Positions 1-8,148 of a stretch of 13,942 nt of DNA are shown here, in pieces (the stretch's first letter is position 1; every line of letters begins with the position of its first letter). This DNA comes from Planoprotostelium fungivorum. Lineage: Eukaryota > Evosea > Variosea > Cavosteliida > Cavosteliaceae. The notes under the pieces were generated by a model. That model made no database searches. It was not told the DNA's origin and worked only from the letters and a program-made list of their open reading frames with translations. The position numbers were made by a program, and so were the translations under genes. The DNA lies in assembly GCA_003024175.1 (NCBI GenBank), contig MDYQ01000544.1:1-13942 (forward strand), given 5' to 3'.

Positions 1-1
1 T

Positions 2-2140
2 GTAGGTGCATCTGCCTCTGTGTTCCTATCCACATTATGGGGGACCCAAGTGGCAATGAAGAAATGGGAGTATGGAAGACTTGAATCTCCACCTGCAGAT
101 TTCACGAGAGAATTGGAGTCTCTTATGTGAGGAGAGTATGCATTCCCCACCATGACCTCTGATAGAAAATTCCGTCACACAAATGTTGTATCGCTGATCG
201 GCGCAATCACAGTGACGCCTGGTAGATCGTGTTTAATCCTTGAATACCTGGAGCTTGGAAGTCTGGACATTGTATTGAAAAATCGACAAGTGAGTGGTGC
301 AGATAAGATAAATAGTAAGAGAGACACAGATTGAATTGCCATGGCCAGTCAGGGTAAGGATGGGATTAGATGCAGCCAGAGGAATGGCGTTTGTTCATAA
401 GCACGGCAAAGTACATCGAGACTTGAAGAGCCTCAATCTTCTGGTGGATGAGAACTATAACGTCAAGGTGAGGTATGCCTGCATTGTTGATTAACACAAC
501 CAAGATTGCCGATTTTGGTGAAACCCGAGAGGCAATAGCCACAATGACTGTTGGTGTTGGGACTTTTCTTTGGATGGTATGTTCTTCATAGCCCTGCTCT
601 GCTTTCTCATTCGTTCATATATCACCATGACCCTATTCATATCTTCTCAATGGTGATAGGCTCCTGAGGTGATCACCAGTCAAAATTATTCCTTTCAAGC
701 GGACGTTTTTTCGATGGGAGTGGTGAGGACAAAGGGAGATTGTGAAGATGAATAGATGCAGGTGTTATGGGAACTGTACACACGGCAATTACCGAAGAGA
801 ACGATGCAGGATGTGAACAAAGGTGCCATGCCACCTTTAGAAGAGAGATGTCCCTCTGAATGGTCTAAACTGGTCGATCGTTGTTGTCACATCAATCCTG
901 CAAAGAGACCAACTTTTGGTAATCTGATCCTTGAACTTGGGGAATATCGAAGACAGCTGACTGGTGAAGTCTTTGAGGAGTTTATAGAGGACGATAAGGT
1001 ACATTCAAACAGAAGCGATTGGTAATCTGACGTTTTAAGGAACCTGACTCTCATGCTACCTATTCTCCACGGATCAGCACTCTGTCATTGAATGTGCTTC
1101 CGAGAGTTGTTATATCAAGATCAAACACATTCAACAGATCGTAAGTCTTGCAGACATGGACCAGTCATAATTATGTGTGTAGAGATGCAGAAGGGTCAGG
1201 GCCACCATCACCAGAACAAAACATTACTGCCAGAAGAATGTATGAAGCTGAGAGGACCAGAGGCAATCAAAAGAAATTGGCTGAGATCCAAGACAAGATT
1301 ATTGGAAAACTGAATGTGAATATATTGCTGCATGTTTGAGCTGATCATAACAGTTGTTGGATGATCCAGACAGAAGATTCATTCGAGAGGGTTGGTTGAA
1401 TAAGCTGTGCCGGAAATCCACCAAGTCACGCTGGTTTATTCTCCTCTCAGATCTCTTTGTGCATAGCAGCACGTGAGCAGCCATCTCTGCTCCATCTAAC
1501 TGACAAGCAGAACAATACAAAACAAATATGTGGTCCATCAAGTGTATAAATTAGCAGAGACAAGATTTGAAGATATACCTAAAGGTGAAGCTGTCCTCTT
1601 AGTTGTTTGGTACTCATATTCTGTAGATTCAACCAATTGTAGTTTTCAAATAGTCAACAATATCAAATCATTTGTAGTTATTGCCTCTTGTGGACCTGAA
1701 AAAGTTGAGTGGCTGAGGGACTGCAATCTTGCAGTTGAAAGCTTACCCACAATAATAAGAAATGCAACAGGTTGGAACATACTCAATGCATAACTAATGA
1801 CTCCAGTTGAGGCACCTATATGGCAGCAGGATTCAGATGCATCTAGTTGTGTTTTGTGCAATAGCTTATTTAAACTGCTCAATAGACGGGTGAGACAAGT
1901 GATGAAAATAGACCCTAATTGCTGTAGCATCACTGCCGGTTGTGTGGTAGGGTAGTCTGTGATTCTTGCTCCACTACAAGAAAACAGTTGAAGAATCTAG
2001 GATCAGCACCTGTCAGAGTTTGTGACGAATGCTCAAGGACAAATAAGCAGAAAGAAAATCAAAAGACAACAAGTCCCAGTATCAAGAGAGCTGTACTTCC
2101 TCCATTTCCAAAATCAGTCCAGCTGAAGGCATCCAGGTAA
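2..2140 (+). CDS. TKL-like protein kinase with C-terminal PH and FYVE domains (5'-partial, 12 exons)
   Basis: Likely a cytosolic signalling kinase recruited to PI3P-rich endosomal membrane by its FYVE finger. Exons: 2-126, 166-289, 330-467, 505-576, 660-722, 756-998, 1040-1140, 1183-1315, 1354-1472, 1511-1770, 1807-1889, 1928-2140; the joined length is 1674 nt with no internal stop. Residues are numbered from the first codon in the window. Kinase about 1-240: glycine loop GASASV, VAMK lysine 20, helix-C Glu37, HRDLKSLN at 112-119, DFG at 132-134, APE at 154-156. PH about 343-450: EGWLNKL start and the conserved Trp440 in the last helix. FYVE about 465-522: all three signatures (WQQD, RRHHCR, RVC) and eight zinc-ligand cysteines (474, 477, 490, 493, 498, 501, 519, 522). 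A basic tail follows. All catalytic residues are present, so it should be active. The N-terminus lies before the window. The TKL subgroup is inferred from motif style. Confidence 0.9.
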
Positions 2141-2715
2141 TAGAGACCAAATACATTAGATGTGGTCAAACCAATTTTGTATGAATGATTTTGCCTCTCG
2201 GAAAAACTCTTACAGCTCTAATGTCAAATCTCAATCATGATATATCCATGTTGTTCTGAATAGCTCAAGATGTGTTGGTTTGGTCTACAAGTAGATGTTG
2301 TTTTTCTTGACAAATACAATGTAACACACTACAAAACTGACAAACTCACTGACTATCTTCCATTCTCATTGGGCATTCTGGGCAGCTGCAAACAACTTCA
2401 ATAATCTTGTTCATAGCAAGGCAAGCCTTCAGGTTGGGCTCTGAACCTAGCACCTCTTTTTCAAGAGATATGTGCATTCCTTGAGAAAAGATGTCAAGGC
2501 ACAAGATGTAGCAGTCAGATTTGAATGTACTGTACAGACGCATACACCCTTTCAAACCAATATTTAAAATGATGACACTGATGTATATGTTCTGACACCT
2601 GAGATTTTGACAATAATTAACAAGGTGATTTTGTGGCACATTTACAATATAAGAGGATTATGGCATTGTGCCACATTTCTGCAATTGTTCCTCTTGGTAT
2701 CAAGAGTTCAAGCAC
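2141..2715. other. Intergenic stretch with one unconvincing minus-strand open frame
   Basis: I see no supported gene here. A minus-strand open frame of 97 codons (2346-2639) contains a cysteine-rich end (CSCPECPMRME), but it matches nothing I recognise and has no clear splice partners. It could be a decayed transposon exon. No canonical AATAAA lies close after the kinase stop. Confidence 0.4.
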
Positions 2716-2785
2716 CCTGAACCATAAACTGTAAACCCTAAACCTTGAACTGTAAACACTAAACATTAAATCATGATTTGTAAAC
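2716..2785. repeat. Ten degenerate heptamers resembling (CCCTAAA)n telomere repeats
   Basis: Read in steps of seven from 2716, the sequence is CCTGAAC, CATAAAC, TGTAAAC, CCTAAAC, CTTGAAC, TGTAAAC, ACTAAAC, ATTAAAT, CATGATT, TGTAAAC. The phase holds without an indel for 70 bases. CCTAAAC is a rotation of CCCTAAA, the plant-type telomere repeat that also occurs in several protists. The array ends five bases before an LTR. It is either an interstitial telomere-like relic or a heptamer microsatellite. Confidence 0.6.
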
Positions 2786-2790
2786 ACTCC

Positions 2791-2986
2791 TGTTGTGCCC
2801 AACATTTGACATCATTGACTAATTGGAAAACTCGGAGAAAAGTCAGTGAAAACTCAGCAACCAAGAAACACATTCAATGCACATTCATTGAAAAGGAACA
2901 CCTTGGCTTTCTTTGGTTTGAAATCATTCTTTATAAACAGAGACTCATTGAACTGTTTGGTTCTTATGTGGTGACCATACACCACA
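2791..2986 (+). repeat. 5' LTR of element A (196 bp)
   Basis: Left copy of the terminal direct repeat, TG...CA ended. It differs from the right copy near 2881 (ACA against ATG context). Confidence 0.8.
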
Positions 2987-3040
2987 TTTTTTTTCAATGA
3001 AGTCTACCAATGAGCCTCAGTCAGTACTATCAAGAATCCC

Positions 3041-3206
3041 CTTGCCAGGGTCATCACTACCACTACTACTTCCCTTGCCAGGGTCATCACTACTACTACT
3101 ACTTCCCTTGCCAGGGTCATCACTACTACTACTACTTCCCTTGCCAGGGTCATCACTACACATTGGTGTGCCACCAACAACTATCCCTTGCCAGGGTTAT
3201 CACTAC
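3041..3206 (+). repeat. 33-bp minisatellite inside element A
   Basis: The core CTTGCCAGGGTCATCAC starts at 3041, 3074, 3107 and 3140, exactly 33 bp apart, with a fifth diverged copy at 3187 after a 47-bp step. Because 33 is a multiple of three, every frame stays in register; one reads as an 11-residue repeat PCQGHHYYYYF and another as LPLPGSSLLLL. It may be a remnant of a low-complexity polyprotein tail that expanded by slippage. Confidence 0.85.
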
Positions 3207-3240
3207 CATACAACACACTTCAAAAGAGGAGGAGGAGTGA

Positions 3241-3436
3241 TGTTGTGCCCAACATTTGACATCATTGACTAATTGGAAAACTCGGAGAAAAGTCAGTGAA
3301 AACTCAGCAACCAAGAAACACATTCAATGCATGTTCATTGAAAAGGAACACCTTGGCTTTCTTTGGTTTGAAATCATTCTTTATAAACAGAGACTCATTG
3401 AACTGTTTGGTTCTTATGTGGTGACCATACACCACA
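3241..3436 (+). repeat. 3' LTR of element A (196 bp)
   Basis: Right copy of the terminal repeat, directly preceded by the polypurine tract and the bases TGA. It ends 147 bp from the 3' end of the tRNA-Glu gene. Confidence 0.8.
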
Positions 3437-3574
3437 AAGCTCAGGTGCACAAACACTTACAAATGTTTTGCAGAGGATCACATACCAATGGTTCCTTGAT
3501 TTGGATATCCCTAAGCCTTCCACCATCTCAATGATCATCACATCATCATTGCCTCACACTGGTCCATCAATAGC

Positions 3575-3578
3575 AAAA
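3575..3578 (-). terminator. RNA polymerase III terminator of tRNA-Glu
   Basis: A run of four T on the minus strand, six bases after the discriminator base of the tRNA; this is the usual position and minimum length for pol III termination. Confidence 0.65.
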
Positions 3579-3583
3579 GGATG

Positions 3584-3654
3584 TTCCCTCACCGGGAGTC
3601 GAACCCGGGGCTCAAGAGTGAGAGTCTTGGATGTTACCGCTACACCATAAGGGA
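3584..3654 (-). tRNA. tRNA-Glu, anticodon CUC
   Basis: The minus strand folds into a full cloverleaf of 71 nt including the discriminator A. The acceptor TCCCTTA pairs with TGAGGGA (one G-T). The D stem is GTGT/ACAT. The anticodon stem CAAGA/TCTTG holds loop CTCTCAC, giving anticodon CTC and decoding GAG. The T arm is CCGGG-TTCGACT-CCCGG. The internal promoter is intact: A box TGGTGTAGCGG and B box GGTTCGACTCC. No CCA is encoded and there is no intron, as expected of a nuclear eukaryotic gene. A TTTT stop for RNA polymerase III lies at 3575-3578. Confidence 0.93.
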
Positions 3655-3791
3655 TTGGTGATTGGCCAAGTAACTAGCATCATTATAGCCCGAGCATATG
3701 ATGCTTTCATTTCTCAATGACCTACCAACAAATTACTTGCCTGTTCGTGCACAATCACTGCCGGTAAGAAGCATATCCTCCAATCACACCG

Positions 3792-3995
3792 TCAGTAACA
3801 AGTTGAGCCCGCGACAATAACATCATGAGAGCCAAACCTACCCATCGTGTTGACATTCATCGCTTCCTCTGCAGATACGAGACATATTCTCATGGTTTCA
3901 ACGTCTGTTATCCGCTGCTGATCTGTGAATATTAGAGGGATGTAGTTGGTAGCAATAGATTTCCACATCGGATACAAGTACTGTCCAACTGTCTT
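3792..3995 (-). CDS. Possible exon of an unrecognised gene
   Basis: An open minus-strand frame reads YPMWKSIATNYIPLIFT, then a polar stretch (ITDVETMRICLVSAEEAM), and stops at 3792. Composition looks coding, and an acceptor-like ACAG lies at its upstream end, next to an (AT)12 run. A possible donor (GTAGGT) occurs inside the frame after NVNTM, so the real end may differ. I do not recognise the product. It lies downstream of LAMTOR5 on the same strand; it could be a separate gene or a decayed fragment. Confidence 0.25.
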   Translation of the reverse strand, partial: KTVGQYLYPMWKSIATNYIPLIFTDQQRITDVETMRICLVSAEEAMNVNTMGRFGSHDVIVAGSTCY

Positions 3996-3997
3996 AC

Positions 3998-4021
3998 ATA
4001 TATATATATATATATATATAT
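3998..4021. repeat. (AT)12 microsatellite
   Basis: A pure alternating AT tract of 24 bases between LAMTOR5 and the exon-like frame to its left. Confidence 0.95.
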
Positions 4022-4057
4022 CAGAAATGGCGTCATTACAACATTCTGAAATCGCTT

Positions 4058-4473
4058 TTATGAAGGAGGTAATTTGAAGACACCAACCGAGAGATCTTCG
4101 TGGCTTCTTATAAATATCGTGCTGACATGTCGATCAGAACGTTCTAAAGGCACATATGTGACCCACTTGTATTCCGTCTCAACGACGACAACTGATTGAG
4201 GATCTGACGTCAGACGGTTTGCTTTCTTTGTGATAGAGGACACCAGACCAGCTGATTTGTTCGTGGCTGTCCCCTTGGCTACGCAAGTCAGAGGTAGAAT
4301 TCAGCAATTGGCTCACCACTGAGGCACAGACCGTTCTTATCGCTGCAGACAACTCCCACCGCACCTTCCCGCAGTCTATATTATCATCAGTCCATCACAA
4401 CAGTCCGAGTCACACACGCATTATCCATGGCCTTGTTGATGGCTGCATCCATAGACGGGTTAACGAAACTCAT
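4058..4473 (-). CDS. LAMTOR5: LAMTOR5 / HBXIP-like Ragulator subunit (4 exons, 96 aa)
   Basis: Small roadblock-fold subunit of the Ragulator complex, which anchors Rag GTPases on the lysosome for TORC1 amino-acid signalling. Exons on the minus strand: 4473-4418, 4375-4317, 4278-4167 and 4121-4058; introns of 42, 38 and 45 bp, all GT-AG. The joined frame is 291 nt and closes exactly. Length is close to the metazoan protein (about 91 aa). Recognisable blocks: GVVCSDKNGLCL (human GVLCTDSQGLNL), GTATNKSAGLVSSI, the invariant-looking LTSDP, VVVVET, and a last strand LSVGVFKLP. The start is the first ATG, followed by a short helix as in the family. Reading through intron 3 stays open but inserts 15 residues in a conserved turn, so I prefer the spliced form. 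Confidence 0.88.
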
Positions 4474-4542
4474 CTCTTCTCGTGTTGGGATGGCTCTAAC
4501 TGATGAGATCTCGACCGAAAAAAAATAGACCGATAATCATCA

Positions 4543-5007
4543 TTATGATTCTCTACACTGCGATTCAATATAATCAAATACCCATTCCTGGCATACGTAG
4601 TAGGGATTGATGGTGTTACTACACGAAGTGAAAGGGCCTTTTAAAACAGAACAGGCTGAGATATTAGAATCTTGATCTGAACCCAAGGCCACGGATACCA
4701 TGTTGCAGAACATCCATTGCTGACCACCTCCATGCTCAACGTTTTTATCAATAATATGAGAGATGTGGTGATATTGTACCTCCTAGACTCTCAGCTCTCA
4801 CACCTTCTCCATCAAAGAGATCTCTCAGGAATCTCCTCTGCTCCTTGTTGAGCAGACCCTCTCTTCCTTTCTTCTTGTGTTTCCTTAAATACCAACAGTC
4901 TCTTCTGTGAAAGCTGAAACCATCATAGTGACACCAGTGGACAACTCCTCTAACATATTTGTGTGACACTCAGACCAAGCAATAGTTATGCCATCAAGGT
5001 ATTCCAT
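4543..5007 (-). CDS. Unrecognised small protein, 108 aa (3 exons)
   Basis: Exons on the minus strand: 5007-4970, 4913-4802 and 4719-4543, with introns of 56 and 82 bp. The joined 327 nt has a single frame from ATG to TAA. Residues 1-12 read MEYLDGITIAWS. A strongly basic patch (KHKKKGREG, about 24-32) and a charged helix (NKEQRRFLRDLF) follow. The C-terminal half has five cysteines and ends YVCQEWVFDYIESQ. That ending resembles the last helix of a BRCT domain, but the protein is too short and too diverged for me to claim it. It starts 389 bp from the divergent F-box gene and ends 69 bp before LAMTOR5 on the same strand. The exon choice rests on splice-site style and frame closure, so details may change. 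Confidence 0.5.
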
Positions 5008-5396
5008 CTACTGATGATGATGATCATGTATTCACAGAGGAAGAGACAAAGAACAAAAAGTTAGTCACTTAGAGAATGGTTGAGATTTGGTACAAATCTG
5101 CAAAAGCTGTGACTTGAGACGAGAGATACTTCCCCAACCCACCACTCCTTGTGTACATCAGTAACAAACAGATTGAGCACACGATCAATTCTATTGTGAA
5201 TTAACATTGATCAATTGCAATGACACTGTAGGGCTGAGATGATCATCTGGTGTCCTGACTGGTCCAGACGACCAAAGTCGTTTGGCGTTGTAGAGGGAAT
5301 CATCTGTGCCTTTTGTTATCACGTGATCTGGCGTCAATCTGATCCAGCACTGCAGATTTACACGTCGCAAGGCACACAAAATTAAATAAGAATTCG
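5008..5396. promoter_or_regulatory. Divergent intergenic region, probable shared promoter
   Basis: This 389-bp gap separates the starts of two genes read in opposite directions (108-aa gene leftward, F-box/ankyrin gene rightward). It should hold both promoters. I see no clear TATA box or repeated operator. An ATGATGATGATCATG run lies at about 5013-5027. Confidence 0.4.
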
Positions 5397-6773
5397 ATGG
5401 ACGCGTGCACGTGGAACGATCTACCTCCTGACAACAAGAGAGCAATATTCACTTTTCTTCCATTCAACTCATATTGGAATGCACTCAGCGTCAATCGAGA
5501 ATGGAATGAACTGATGTACGAATCCATCGACAGTTCTCTTCCGCACATAAATTTAGACGTATTATCCTGGATGATTCGCCAAGGATACGAGAGAATCATC
5601 AGCCACCTCCTCTCCAATCCCACTTGCCATCCTCGAGCGCAGGTGATCCAAGAGGCTTTAGATAGACGTCTCTTCGGTGCGGTCAACCTTCTCCTCGATG
5701 ATGGGAGAGCCACGAGAGATCTTTCCGTAGAAGCTTTATCTGTGGCCTGCCTCTACGGGGAGGTACCTTTAGTCAAGAGATTTCTCCTCCTACTGAACCT
5801 CACTGACAGACACAATGAGCCGCTGCTGGTGACGAAATTTCGATCTTCACGACTCTCATCCCTTCAGAATGCGGTGTCGAAAGGCCACAGAGAGATTGTC
5901 AACATCCTCTTGAACGACGGTCGAATCGATCCCAGTGGTGACGACAATAGAGCTCTCATCTCCGCCTGCAGGAACGGATTCACTTCGATTGTACAAATCC
6001 TACTGGCGGACCGCCGAGTCGATCCGACGGCGCAGAACAACCGAGCCATCGAACTCGCCTGCTCCAAAGGCCACACTGAGGTGAGCCCCTCACGCTGATC
6101 GTTCGGGTGACATGCATCAGGTGGTGAAAAGACTGATCGACGTCCCTGGTGTGGTGGTGGAAGAGACGATTGCGGAGGTCGTGGCGTCGAAGGGTCACCA
6201 CGAGATCCTCCAGATGATTCTGGAGAGAAACCCGCAGATGACTTCGACCAAATTACTCCTGAAGGCATCCGTCAAGGGAAGGCTGGACGTCGTACGTCTC
6301 CTCTTGAAGCGAGGATTCAAGAAGGCAGATGACATTCTGGCATTGTCTGTCTGTCACAACGAACAGAACTCGGAGGTGGAGTGGTCTTGTGCGCAACCAC
6401 CTGACAAGATGATGTAGATCGTCAGTTTGTTGATAGAGAGTGGAGATAACAGCGCAGAAGACATACAGAAAGCCTTCTATCAGTCTGTCAGCAGGGATCA
6501 CACAGAGACGACAAAGAGGCTCCTGGCAGCTGGGGCCGAACCTTCGGCCGATAACAACTAGTGAGTCTTGTAGATGGATTGCAGTTCACCACCTCTAGCG
6601 CCCTACGACTGATATGTACAAATCCACAGAGGAGAAAGACAGCTGCTAGAATTTTGCTGACAGAATCTAATTTTAAAATCACATCAGAAGACAGAGAGCT
6701 ATTACTGTCTCTTTTATCTCCGCACAACGATAATGAGCTCGTTCAATTGATTAATGATGCACAAATACAATAG
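5397..6773 (+). CDS. F-box and ankyrin-repeat protein (4 exons, 418 aa)
   Basis: Probably a substrate adaptor of an SCF-type ubiquitin ligase: the F-box would bind Skp1 and the ankyrin array the target. Exons: 5397-6080, 6121-6375, 6418-6560 and 6599-6773; introns of 40, 42 and 38 bp. The joined 1257 nt closes exactly. The F-box lies at about 5-45 (WNDLPPDNKRAIFTFL, then VNREWNEL). From about residue 50 to 410 there are eight to ten ankyrin-like repeats with cores such as ACSKGHTEVVKRLI and ASVKGRLDVVRLLL; several keep only half the consensus. Linkers of the form RVDPTAQNN recall ankyrin proteins abundant in amoebae and giant DNA viruses. Intron 1 creates the EVVK junction and intron 3 the NNYALRL junction, both typical repeat positions, which supports the splicing. 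The ATG chosen sits just before the F-box. Target unknown. Confidence 0.88.
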
Positions 6774-7351
6774 AGATTTATAATTTATATTTCATTCCAA
6801 TGTGGATGTGGTTTGCTTTTGAAAGAAGAGAATGAGGAGGATAGGGCTGTCTTTGCGAATGTAGATGTCATATACCTCCTTGGTCAAATTCGTCTCACTC
6901 CCACATATCAGCCTGGACTCTCTGGTGCAGCCCATAGTGTTACGGCTCGTTGTAGACCTCATCACGCATAGCTAAATAAAGCTTTCAACCCTCACGAAGA
7001 ACCCGTAGTCTTCCTATCCTTTGTTTAGGGGAAGAAGGATGCATATTATGACTTCATTGGCACCCGCACTGATATTCAATGCGATACTCTCCTTCTACTT
7101 CCTCCTGGCGATCTACAAAGGAGGGTCAGTGAATATGATCCTGCCCCTCCCGGTGAGTCTCGACCCTTTCACCTTCCACGGACTGCCCCTCGGACCTTGA
7201 GGCCTTGGGCACCTAATTGATCCTTACAACATCTGACACACATTCATTCTATTCCTTCTTGTATTTGTACCATATTCGTATTATATTCGCTGTATATTCT
7301 ATAGACTTCATAGCATAGGTCGAGGCTTGAGTATCTCTGATTGAACAATAG
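6774..7351. other. Intergenic stretch with one possible exon
   Basis: Mostly unassigned. After a pyrimidine-rich acceptor (TTTGTTTAG, ending at 7029) a frame stays open to a stop at 7218-7220 and starts KKDAYYDFIGTRTD; it may be an exon of the P-loop gene that follows or of an element. An overlapping frame from the ATG at 7040 or 7049 would encode a short hydrophobic segment (APALIFNAILSFYFLLAI). I cannot decide between them. Confidence 0.3.
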
Positions 7352-8012
7352 GTAGAAAGCTGGAAAAGAACTACACATGGCTTTTGGAAGGAGTATCACA
7401 AAAGGATCCCCTGCTTAATCTTCGTCAAGATACATGCAAGAAGATCGAACAATGTATGACTCAAGTACCTGTACTCCTAATCAAAGGCCCACCATATTCT
7501 GGAAAGATCTCTCTGGTCTCCATCCTCACTATGTATTTCAAGTCTCACAACTACGACTGTGATTCGTTCTCTTAAAGATGATCTATTTTGGGAGTGGATC
7601 AAGCGCAACAAGACTGAGAGAGGGACTCATAGAATTCTGCTTTTTGCTGCTTGGGGAGGAGAAAATTTACGCGGTGAGTAGGGCAGTTTGGTGATGATTG
7701 AATAGTTCAGGTGAGGACTCAAGCACTCTGTTGAATCTCTCTTATTCTGCGGGCAAGAGGTTTTTTCTGCAGGATATCCTCATGACACAAAATGAATGCA
7801 ACAACATGTACAACAAGTTTACCAACTGGTCAGGAGCACCTCACAAAGGGTGAGCGTACATCTCAAATTGCAACTAAACCACTTGAGATGCATATGAGTT
7901 CCTCATCAACACAACCAATAGACACATTGGGTACACCAGGTTTGTCCTAGGGACAATCCACAACAGATTCCTCCACCACGAGAAGACTATTGGTCAGTCC
8001 CAGATCCTTGAG
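7352..8012 (+). pseudogene. P-loop NTPase gene fragment, frameshifted and truncated by an LTR
   Basis: Three segments form one damaged gene. The first (7352-7575, after an AATAG acceptor) holds a Walker A loop, IKGPPYSGKISL, in which the usual Thr/Ser after GK is Ile, and stops at 7575. The coding sense continues in another frame as LKDDLFWEWIKRN, then RILLFAAWGGENL (Walker B region, without the usual DE). A 37-bp intron (7674-7710), the block QNECNNMYNKFTNW, a 72-bp intron (7850-7921) and GYTRFVLGTIHNRFL follow. The frame runs straight into the LTR at 8013 and stops four codons in. The order GPPxSGKT, LLFAAYG, GHPG-like resembles the P-loop NTPases found with Crinkler-type and STAND proteins in fungi and oomycetes; that is from memory and tentative. 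The shift near 7555-7575 may be mutation or sequencing error. Confidence 0.6.
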
Positions 8013-8147
8013 TGTCGTGACTGAGGTCCGACATTAATCCATCTACAACTCGGCCAGAGTTTCCGTGACATTTCCGTCTTTGAGAAACACAACTTTCTCA
8101 AGGAAACTTTCACTGGCTATTTTCACCGAGATTTAGAGGAAACTTCA
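8013..8147 (+). repeat. 5' LTR of element B (135 bp)
   Basis: Left terminal repeat, TG...CA ended, directly followed by N at 8148. Its join to the interior is therefore not certain. Confidence 0.8.
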
Positions 8148-8148
8148 N

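Larger units (their letters stand above)
2791..3436 (+). mobile_element. Miniature LTR retrotransposon A (non-autonomous, 646 bp)
   Basis: Two direct repeats of exactly 196 bp (2791-2986 and 3241-3436) begin TGTTGTG and end ACCACA, and I see two differences between them, at one adjacent pair of bases. A purine run (AAAAGAGGAGGAGGAG, from about 3222) sits just before the right repeat, where the plus-strand primer of an LTR element belongs, so the element reads left to right. Only 254 bp lies between the LTRs. An open frame (2997-3272) runs across the purine run as KRGGGVML into the right LTR, as Ty3-type polyprotein ends often do. I found no primer-binding site beginning TGG after the left LTR and no target duplication (flanks CTCC and AAGC). 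This is a TRIM-like element, probably mobilised by a full-length relative. Confidence 0.8.

Noticed and set aside
2716-2785. A true chromosome end
   Set aside because: The array is short, degenerate and flanked by unique DNA on one side and an element with genes beyond it on the other.
2617-2805. Minus-strand frame with repeated F/Y-R-V-Y/L words
   Set aside because: It translates the heptamer array; the periodicity explains it.
2987-3010. Primer-binding site of element A
   Set aside because: The bases after the left LTR are a T run; no TGG-starting match to a tRNA 3' end, including the local tRNA-Glu, is seen.
3041-3206. CRISPR-like regular repeats
   Set aside because: Units are contiguous at 33 bp with no unique spacers, and the genome is eukaryotic.
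3256-3534. Plus-strand frame of 92 codons
   Set aside because: It starts in the right LTR, the same words occur in the left LTR, and no protein features are seen.
5300-5713. Minus-strand frame of 137 codons
   Set aside because: It lies antisense to the F-box exon, whose plus-strand protein has a clear domain; this one has none.
5864-6268. Minus-strand frame of 134 codons, Ser/Pro-rich
   Set aside because: Antisense shadow of the ankyrin repeats and crosses a supported intron.
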